Below are positions 1 to 5,514 of a DNA stretch of 6,221 nt, one piece after another. The translations under genes were made by a program, and so were the position numbers. Position 1 is the first letter of the stretch. Each line of letters begins with the position of its first letter. This DNA is from Candidatus Omnitrophota bacterium (GTDB lineage Bacteria; Omnitrophota; Gorgyraeia; Kaelpiales; Kaelpiaceae), in the NCBI GenBank assembly GCA_028717465.1, contig JAQUNS010000042.1, positions 1 to 6,221 on the forward strand, read 5' to 3'. The notes below the pieces were generated by a model. The model saw only the letters and a list, made by a program, of their open reading frames with translations. It was not told where the DNA came from and did no database searches.

Positions 1-1
1 C

Positions 2-94
2 AGCGGCACAATAGGCGGCCGGACATTCCTGGCCAAACCGGTTACCCCGCAAGAGCTTATTCAATGCATAGAGAGAGTGCTGGAGAAAAAATAA
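2..94 (+). CDS. C-terminal end of a response-regulator receiver (REC) domain, partial
   Basis: The first 30 codons of the window, read from base 2 to the TAA at 92-94, end in a stretch reading FLAKPVTPQELIQCIERVLE. This is the usual end of a two-component receiver domain: strand beta-5 with the conserved Lys-Pro pair (the Lys contacts the phospho-Asp pocket), followed by the amphipathic helix alpha-5. The phospho-accepting Asp and the rest of the domain lie upstream of the window. Because the protein stops right after alpha-5, the receiver is C-terminal: either a single-domain CheY-like protein or the tail of a hybrid histidine kinase. These cannot be told apart here. The next gene begins 30 bp downstream on the same strand, so co-transcription is likely. 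Confidence 0.8.
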   Translation, partial: SGTIGGRTFLAKPVTPQELIQCIERVLEKK

Positions 95-124
95 TAATTC
101 TCTGAGATTTACTTTAAACAGCCT

Positions 125-1588
125 GTGAAAAAATACCTGGCATTACTGTTTTTCTTATTGTCAGCAGTAATGCTGGCCAAACCGCAGATCGATATATCTT
201 ACGACAGCCCACGTTATCTGATAACAGCACAGTCTATAGCCTACGGCAACGGCTATAACTTCATATACCGGCCGGACAATGCCCCGGTATTTTACAACAA
301 CTACATCCTGCCCTACTTTCTGGCTCCGCTGATTAGAGCATTTGGAATAAACCCTTATGTCCTTAAAGCTGTTATGCTGCTGCTTGGCTTATTTGCGCTA
401 TTTTTTTTCTTAAGCTGGGTAAAAATATACCTAAAAGAAAAAGAGCTGCTGTTTCTATTTGTTGCGCTTATTTATACTCCTCTATTTATAAAGTTTTGCG
501 ACAAGATACTGACAGAGGCTCTGTTTGTTTTTTTCTTAACAGCGTCTTTTTTACTTTTAAGAAAATACAGTGTATCTAAAAAAAAGTCCTGTTTGATTCT
601 GCTCTTTATCTGCTGTTATTGCGCTATATTTACCAAAATAACGGGGATATTTATCCTGATACCGCTGTTTGTTTATAGCAAATCAGATAAAGACAAAAAA
701 CTGATTCTCTCAACAGCTATTCTGCTGGCTGCAACAATTATAACTGTTTTTATAATTCAATCCCGCCTGCTAGATAATGATAAATTTTACCATATAAAAT
801 ACCTGCTTTATAAAAACGCTTTTACTCCTGACTTAGGATATATCAAACCCAGCGATCTATTGCTTCGGATTATTTATAATATAAGATTTTATTTTTTTAG
901 CCTGCCGGCCGGCATTATAAGCAACGACTCGACTCTGAAAATAATGCCTTTTTTATTCTGGCCAACTCTAGTATTAGGCATGAAAAACAAAAGATCATTA
1001 GAGCGCAGAGCTATTCTGTCTTTTTTTGTCTGCTATGCCGTTTTCTTTCTGGCCTGGCCCTGGCAGGATAACAGGTTTTTTTACCCGCTGCTGTTTATAA
1101 AGGTATTTTATTTATACTTAGGAGCTGAAAAACTGCTCAGAAAAACCGGCTTAAAACTTAAAAAAATAATATATCTGCTTATATTGATGTCGATTATTCT
1201 GTCCGGAACCGGAGAGCTGCTGGCCAAGTTCACAACCGAACGCGCCTATCCTGCCCAAGTAGATGAATTTATAAGTCTGGCCAGATGGCTGGAAAATAAT
1301 TTAGACAATGATTCTGTAGTCCTGTCTCAAAACCCTGCCTTAATTTATCTGATAGCATCTAAAAAGGGGGTTAAGGTGCCCTATAGCTATAATTTAGAAA
1401 AAATATCCCTCTACATAAAAGAAAACAATGTCTCTTATATACTGGCTGACAGGTTCAACTGGGAGATGATCAGATATATCTATCCCTGGGTAAACCAAAA
1501 TAAAGAAAAACTGCAGATAATAAAGACTTTCGGAGAGACAGCCCTGTTTAGCGTTTTGAATACTGAGGAGCGCGGCGAGCTTTTCTAA
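125..1588 (+). CDS. Polytopic GT-C glycosyltransferase, GT39/PMT-like (ArnT-type)
   Basis: This 487-aa integral membrane protein probably transfers a sugar from a polyprenyl-phosphate donor on the outer face of the inner membrane; donor and acceptor are unknown. About 11-12 hydrophobic segments lie between residues 4 and 361. After the first comes an external loop with D27-S-P-R-Y31 and G41-N-G-Y44, matching the catalytic-Asp loop of GT39-like enzymes (typically D-x3-Y then G-x-G-Y). T130-E-A lies in a later loop, and W311-PWQDNRFFYP precedes a late helix, resembling the conserved Arg-aromatic motif of the family. Residues 371-487 form a soluble, probably periplasmic, domain common in these proteins. 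The start is GTG at 125; an in-frame stop at 95-97 limits upstream extension, and no good Shine-Dalgarno is visible, so the exact start is uncertain. The last 41 bp overlap rpsI on the opposite strand. Family assignment is fairly sure; substrate is not. Confidence 0.75.
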   Translation: MKKYLALLFFLLSAVMLAKPQIDISYDSPRYLITAQSIAYGNGYNFIYRPDNAPVFYNNYILPYFLAPLIRAFGINPYVLKAVMLLLGLFALFFFLSWVKIYLKEKELLFLFVALIYTPLFIKFCDKILTEALFVFFLTASFLLLRKYSVSKKKSCLILLFICCYCAIFTKITGIFILIPLFVYSKSDKDKKLILSTAILLAATIITVFIIQSRLLDNDKFYHIKYLLYKNAFTPDLGYIKPSDLLLRIIYNIRFYFFSLPAGIISNDSTLKIMPFLFWPTLVLGMKNKRSLERRAILSFFVCYAVFFLAWPWQDNRFFYPLLFIKVFYLYLGAEKLLRKTGLKLKKIIYLLILMSIILSGTGELLAKFTTERAYPAQVDEFISLARWLENNLDNDSVVLSQNPALIYLIASKKGVKVPYSYNLEKISLYIKENNVSYILADRFNWEMIRYIYPWVNQNKEKLQIIKTFGETALFSVLNTEERGELF

Positions 1589-1952
1589 GGCCGTACTTCT
1601 TTCTCTCTACCATTCTAGGATCCCTAGTCAACAGATCGCGTTCTCTTAAAGCATGGCGATAAGATTCGTCATAAACAACGAGTGCCCGGGCAACGCCAAG
1701 GCCTATTGCGCCGGCCTGTCCTGTAGGCCCGCCGCCTTGGACTTTGACTTTAACGTCAAACTTTTTAAGCATGCCGACGGTTTCAAGCGGAGCAGTAACC
1801 CATTGCCTGTAAAGCGCACGGGAAAAATATTGGTCGAAACTCCTGCCGTTTACAGTAATACTGCCGCTACCGGGAGTGAGCTGGACTCTGGCAACAGAAG
1901 TCTTTCTTTTACCAGTAGCTAAAACCTTTTGTTTCTGAACCTCTTTTGCCAT
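1548..1952 (-). CDS. rpsI: 30S ribosomal protein S9 (uS9)
   Basis: This 134-aa protein has normal length for S9, a small-subunit protein whose C-terminal tail reaches the P-site tRNA. Near the N-terminus is the signature ATGKRKTSVARVQL (residues 12-25), then GSGSITVNGR, the glycine-rich VQGGGPTGQAGAIGLGVARAL, and a basic tail ending QYSKR, the hallmark S9 C-terminus. The ATG at 1950-1952 is supported by GGAGG (complement of 1962-1966) nine bases upstream, lying inside the last codons of rplM. rplM stops at 1954, so the pair is tightly coupled in the usual rplM-rpsI order. The final 14 codons, including the essential tail, lie antisense to the end of the glycosyltransferase gene. I see no terminator directly behind it. 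Confidence 0.98.
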   Translation of the reverse strand: MAKEVQKQKVLATGKRKTSVARVQLTPGSGSITVNGRSFDQYFSRALYRQWVTAPLETVGMLKKFDVKVKVQGGGPTGQAGAIGLGVARALVVYDESYRHALRERDLLTRDPRMVERKKYGLRKARRAPQYSKR

Positions 1953-1953
1953 A

Positions 1954-2388
1954 TTAAGAAACCTCCAAAAGGATAGGGTTCTGAGCCTGATGAGGATGAT
2001 CCGAGCCGCAGTAAATCTTTAACCGAGCAATCCTGCGGGCTTGTAGTTTGTTTTTAGGAAGCATGCCTTTAACTGCATGTCTTATTATGCTCTCTGGCTT
2101 GCTCTTAAGAACCTCTTTGAATTTCATAACTCTCAAGCCGCCCGGATAACCGCTGTAATTCTTATACTGCTTATTGTCCTGCTTCTTGCCGCTAACCCTG
2201 ACCTTGTCGGCATTTATTACAATCACAGTAGCTCCGGAATCCACATGGCAGGAATACTCAGGCGAATCCTTACCCATCAACAATACAGCTATCTTGGTGC
2301 TCAGCCTTCCTAATACCTGGTCATCTGCATCAACAAGATAACATTTTCTAGAGACTATATCCTCTTTCTTTTTCATGAATGTCTTCAT
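1954..2388 (-). CDS. rplM: 50S ribosomal protein L13 (uL13)
   Basis: This 144-aa protein is an early-assembly large-subunit protein. Recognisable blocks are WYLVDA-like CYLVDADDQVLGRLST (residues 16-31), a central VIVINADKVRVSGKK, then YSGYPGGLR, and the highly conserved AVKGMLPKNKLQARRI followed by LKIYCGSDHPHQAQNP. The ATG at 2386-2388 is preceded by TAAGGTG (complement of 2394-2400) at five bases; a second Met at codon 5 has no such site, so the first is preferred. It is the first gene of a two-gene unit with rpsI and has its own promoter about 25 bp upstream, giving a very short leader with no room for an autoregulatory RNA structure. Confidence 0.98.
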   Translation of the reverse strand: MKTFMKKKEDIVSRKCYLVDADDQVLGRLSTKIAVLLMGKDSPEYSCHVDSGATVIVINADKVRVSGKKQDNKQYKNYSGYPGGLRVMKFKEVLKSKPESIIRHAVKGMLPKNKLQARRIARLKIYCGSDHPHQAQNPILLEVS

Positions 2389-2412
2389 AATAGCACCTTA
2401 AAATGTTTAAAG

Positions 2413-2441
2413 AAGTTACCACATTCACAAGTTTGTGTCAA
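2413..2441 (-). promoter_or_regulatory. Sigma-70-type promoter of rplM-rpsI
   Basis: On the - strand a perfect -35 TTGACA (complement of 2436-2441) is followed after exactly 17 bases by TAACTT (complement of 2413-2418), which keeps the key T, A and final T of a -10 box. The expected start is near 2406, giving a leader of about 18 nt before the rplM ATG. The promoter lies between the tRNA terminator and rplM, where one is needed. Confidence 0.7.
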
Positions 2442-2448
2442 GTGAATG
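2422..2448 (-). repeat. Inverted repeat over the rplM promoter, candidate operator
   Basis: CATTCAC at 2422-2428 is matched by its exact reverse complement GTGAATG at 2442-2448, with a 13-bp spacer. The 27-bp dyad covers the -35 box and part of the promoter spacer, so a dimeric regulator bound there would block RNA polymerase. No T-tract follows on either strand in a position that would make it a terminator. Function is inferred from position only. Confidence 0.4.
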
Positions 2449-2463
2449 AAAAATGCCTAAAGC

Positions 2464-2495
2464 AAAAACAGAATATCGCCTAAACCTGGCGATAT
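2464..2495 (-). terminator. Rho-independent terminator after tRNA-fMet
   Basis: Read on the - strand, ATATCGCC and GGCGATAT (2488-2495 and 2473-2480) form an 8-bp perfect stem with a 7-nt loop, followed by TCTGTTTTTGC (T-run at 2464-2468). It begins seven bases past the tRNA CCA end. It separates tRNA transcription, and probably eno-ftsB read-through, from the rplM-rpsI promoter. Confidence 0.75.
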
Positions 2496-2545
2496 AAATT
2501 TATGGTTGCGGGGGCAGGATTTGAACCTGCGGCCTCCGGGTTATG

Positions 2546-2746
2546 CTTACCACTACAGCTTTCGCTGCCTCCCAAAATGGAGTTTGTAGTCTGGACTTTA
2601 CCTTCCCCCGTACTTCAGGGGGCCTGCCATCAAGTCTCTACACCTTCCCGCCACAAATCATGGCGGACTTGGCTCGGGATTACCCAGCTAACGGCTTCCC
2701 CGAATTTGACAGGTTTAACACACGGGTTTCCCCTTGTGTGGCCCAT
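2546..2746 (-). ncRNA. Catalytic core of the group I intron (guide sequence, P2-P9)
   Basis: All helices were paired by eye on the - strand. Guide AUGGGCC is the complement of 2740-2746. P2: ACAC/GUGU with an inner GGG-CCC capped by GAAA (2720-2739). P3: CCUGUC (2708-2713) with GGCAGG (2623-2628). P4: UUCGGG (2699-2704) with CCCGAG (2673-2678), with GAA at J4/5 and AA at J5/4. P5: GCC with GGU. P6a: CCGCCA (2661-2666) with UGGCGG (2648-2653). P7, the guanosine site: GACUU (2632-2636) with AAGUC (2594-2598). P8: CCCCC (2618-2622) with GGGGG (2605-2609). P9: CUACA (2585-2589) with UGUAG (2553-2557), enclosing a CUCC/GGAG hairpin and AGC-GAAA-GCU. The classic P, Q, R and S segments are thus present in the right order. 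Confidence 0.93.
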
Positions 2747-3165
2747 TGCGAGATCAGATCCCAAGCATCACGATATTTTGCAGATCTTGGTTTTCGTTGA
2801 CGCTTTGAGAATTCGACAATGTGAATTTCACTGCCATAGCTGATGAACACATCGACCGGAAAAACATAGAATATGTCATACTCAGGGATATAAACTAGGG
2901 CGAAATCAAAATCCGATTGTTTATATGTTTTTCGGACCATGACCCGCCTATTTGTTTTGGTGCGCCTGTTGTCGACGACATAATTACCAGAAGAAGAATC
3001 ACGCCAAGCACACTTAACCTGAGCTTTGACCAGCAAACCTTTGACGTCAAAAACTAAATCATAGGATAAGCGGTCTCCAAGAGGAACTAAAACCGCCCAT
3101 CCCCGTCTCAACGCCTGAAGGACAGCTGCCTGTTCTGCGATGTCACCTTTCAGTTTAGTGTCCAT
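2680..3165 (-). CDS. Intron-encoded PD-(D/E)XK homing endonuclease, I-Ssp6803I type
   Basis: The 161-aa product matches the small PD-(D/E)XK nucleases associated with group I introns, whose studied member I-Ssp6803I comes from a cyanobacterial tRNA-fMet intron and cuts the intronless gene. Visible core: K6-G-D-I-A-E11 in the first helix, G22-W then V27-P-L-G, S34-Y-D36 as the catalytic Asp, and A48-Q49-V-K51 as the (D/E)-x-K element, with Gln in place of the acid as in that family. A later block has Y81, D85-F-D87-F-A-L-V-Y-I-P and a YVFPV strand, also typical. Expected role: cut an intronless tRNA-fMet gene near the anticodon so repair copies the intron in. The ATG at 3163-3165 is 19 nt from the 5' splice site; the Shine-Dalgarno is weak. 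The last residues (about 140-161) overlap the ribozyme guide, P2, P3, P4 and P5. Cutting activity is inferred; a maturase role is not excluded. Confidence 0.85.
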   Translation of the reverse strand: MDTKLKGDIAEQAAVLQALRRGWAVLVPLGDRLSYDLVFDVKGLLVKAQVKCAWRDSSSGNYVVDNRRTKTNRRVMVRKTYKQSDFDFALVYIPEYDIFYVFPVDVFISYGSEIHIVEFSKRQRKPRSAKYRDAWDLISQWATQGETRVLNLSNSGKPLAG

Positions 3166-3226
3166 ATGCCAATCTCGCTCTTTAAGCCCGACGAGCTACC
3201 TGGCTGCTCCACCCCGCGATCATTTA

Positions 3227-3254
3227 AGTATGATTACGGAGATGCAGACTGCAA
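3227..3254 (-). promoter_or_regulatory. Possible weak promoter for tRNA-fMet
   Basis: In the 42-bp gap before the tRNA, the - strand reads TTGCAG (complement of 3249-3254), 16 bases, then CATACT (complement of 3227-3232). Both boxes are imperfect (3/6 and 4/6). Transcription would start only a few bases before tRNA position 1. The tRNA may instead be transcribed from the eno promoter through ftsB. Confidence 0.3.
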
Positions 3255-3260
3255 ATACAG

Positions 3261-4831
<1,571 letters not shown>

Positions 4832-4845
4832 TTAAGTTGGAACGA

Positions 4846-4873
4846 ATTAAAACCTTGACATCGAAGATATCAA
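4846..4873 (-). promoter_or_regulatory. Probable sigma-70-type promoter of eno-ftsB
   Basis: In the 110-bp gap between purN and eno the - strand has TTGATA (complement of 4868-4873), 16 bases, then TTTAAT (complement of 4846-4851); each box matches consensus at 5 of 6. A start near 4839 would leave a leader of roughly 38 nt carrying the strong eno Shine-Dalgarno. A small hairpin (GATAT-CTTCG-ATGTC on the - strand, complement of 4856-4870) lies between the boxes, without a proper T-tract, so it is a poor purN terminator. Confidence 0.5.
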
Positions 4874-4911
4874 AAGTCAATCCATCTAAGAACTTACGTT
4901 CAGTCCAAGCT

Positions 4912-5514
4912 TCATTCAATTTTTACCTTTCTGCCTTCAACTACCAATCTGCCTTCAACTAAGAGCCTGATCGCTTCAGGATAGAGCCGGTGCTCTATCT
5001 TATGGATTCTATCAAGCAAACTCTCTTGGGTATCTTCGTTTCTTACAGGCTCTATATCTTGCATGATAACAGGGCCGGAGTCAACACCTTCATCAACAAA
5101 ATGGACAGTTACCCCGGCATATTTTACACCGTAATCTAAGGCATCCTTCAAAGCCCGCTGCCCGGGGAAAGAAGGCAGCAAGGCAGGGTGGATATTAATT
5201 ATCCTGTTTTTATATTTTGCTGTAAACTCAGAACTTAGTATTCTCATAAAACCTGCCAGGGCAATAAAATCTATTTTGCGCTTTGAAAGCTCTGCTGTTA
5301 TCAGGCTTTCATAAGCAGGCCTGTTTTTATATTTTTTAGGATTAAAATAAAACGTATCTATATTCTTTTTTCTAGCCCGCTCTAAAGCATAGGCTTTTTC
5401 ATTGTCCGACACCACCAGGGCCAGTTTTGCTTTAATAAAACCCCTGTCTACGGCATCTATTATAGCCTGGAGATTGGAGCCGGACCCGGATACAAAAACA
5501 GCTAAATTCTTCAT
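4912..5514 (-). CDS. purN: Phosphoribosylglycinamide formyltransferase (GART)
   Basis: This 200-aa enzyme transfers a formyl group from 10-formyltetrahydrofolate to GAR, the third step of purine synthesis, in the cytoplasm. The length is normal for PurN. The N-terminus has the phosphate-binding loop VSGSGSNLQAI (8-18); the active site shows N107, H109 (IINIHPALLPSFPG) and D145 in TVHFVDEGVDSGPVI, equivalent to the Asn-His-Asp triad of the E. coli enzyme; AGFMRIL (87-93) is the folate-side loop. The ATG overlaps the stop of the upstream RnfB-like gene (ATGA at 5511-5514) and has no clear ribosome site, so translation is probably coupled. The C-terminal VEGRLVVEGRK is encoded by a 13-bp direct repeat (4931-4943 and 4949-4961, 18-bp period), a small in-frame feature still compatible with family tails. 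Confidence 0.96.
   Translation of the reverse strand: MKNLAVFVSGSGSNLQAIIDAVDRGFIKAKLALVVSDNEKAYALERARKKNIDTFYFNPKKYKNRPAYESLITAELSKRKIDFIALAGFMRILSSEFTAKYKNRIINIHPALLPSFPGQRALKDALDYGVKYAGVTVHFVDEGVDSGPVIMQDIEPVRNEDTQESLLDRIHKIEHRLYPEAIRLLVEGRLVVEGRKVKIE

Larger units (their letters stand above)
2546..3184 (-). mobile_element. Group I intron (639 nt) with endonuclease ORF, in the tRNA-fMet anticodon loop
   Basis: The element starts directly after U33 and ends in G (complement of 2546), as group I introns do: the 5' exon ends in U and the intron in omega-G. It combines a self-splicing core at its 3' side with a homing-endonuclease-type gene in its 5' two thirds, so it should be mobile into intronless tRNA-fMet alleles. 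Core layout and tRNA location resemble subgroup IC3, the class of cyanobacterial tRNA introns; subgroup is inferred. There is no reverse transcriptase or domain V, so it is not group II. No flanking target duplication is expected or seen. It is intact: every core helix pairs and the ORF is open. Confidence 0.92.
2503..3218 (-). tRNA. Initiator tRNA-fMet(CAU), interrupted by a group I intron
   Basis: Exon 1 is the complement of 3185-3218 (34 nt, positions 1-33 by tRNA numbering, which includes one extra D-loop base); exon 2 is the complement of 2503-2545 (43 nt, positions 34-76). Joined, they give a 77-nt tRNA with every arm paired: acceptor CGCGGGG with CCCCGCA, D-stem GAGC/GCTC, anticodon stem TCGGG/CCCGG (27-43 is U-G), T-stem GCAGG/CCTGC, and an encoded CCA. 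Initiator features are all present: the C1xA72 mismatch, A11:U24, and G29-G30-G31 paired to C39-C40-C41. This excludes elongator tRNA-Met and the tRNA-Ile read by a modified CAU. The intron sits between U33 and C34, so no mature anticodon loop exists before splicing. The gene lies 42 bp after ftsB and is followed by a terminator. Junctions are fixed by the tRNA fold and by the intron's terminal G. Confidence 0.95.

Noticed and set aside
1653..1922. + strand ORF of 89 codons, and similar ones at 2077-2313, 3552-3737, 3747-3977, 4593-4835 and 5716-5931
   Set aside because: All are antisense shadows of rpsI, rplM, eno or the RnfB-like gene, with no ribosome sites or recognisable motifs.
2502..2843. 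A + strand ORF starting MVAGAGFEPAASG, and a second overlapping + strand ORF at 2543-2800
   Set aside because: The AGAGFEPAASG start is the well-known false protein made by reading a tRNA T-arm and variable region backwards. Both ORFs lie antisense to the tRNA exon, the ribozyme core and the endonuclease gene, and have no domain-like content.
2546..3184. Archaeal-type tRNA intron or group II intron
   Set aside because: Archaeal introns usually lie at 37/38 with a bulge-helix-bulge motif; this one is at 33/34 with P3-P9 and a terminal G. There is no reverse transcriptase or domain V hairpin for group II.
2503..3218. The two tRNA pieces as att-site remnants of an integrated island
   Set aside because: Integration leaves an intact tRNA plus a duplicated fragment. 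Here there is no duplication: the halves are complementary parts of one tRNA and the insert has all group I core helices.
2503..3218. Elongator tRNA-Met or tRNA-Ile with CAU anticodon
   Set aside because: C1xA72 mismatch, A11:U24 and the three consecutive G:C pairs at 29-31/39-41 are initiator features.
4855..4901. Small hairpins behind purN (GATAT-CTTCG-ATGTC and GAAC-GTAA-GTTC on the - strand) as a terminator
   Set aside because: Stems are only 4-5 bp, rich in A and T, and neither is followed by a real T-run.
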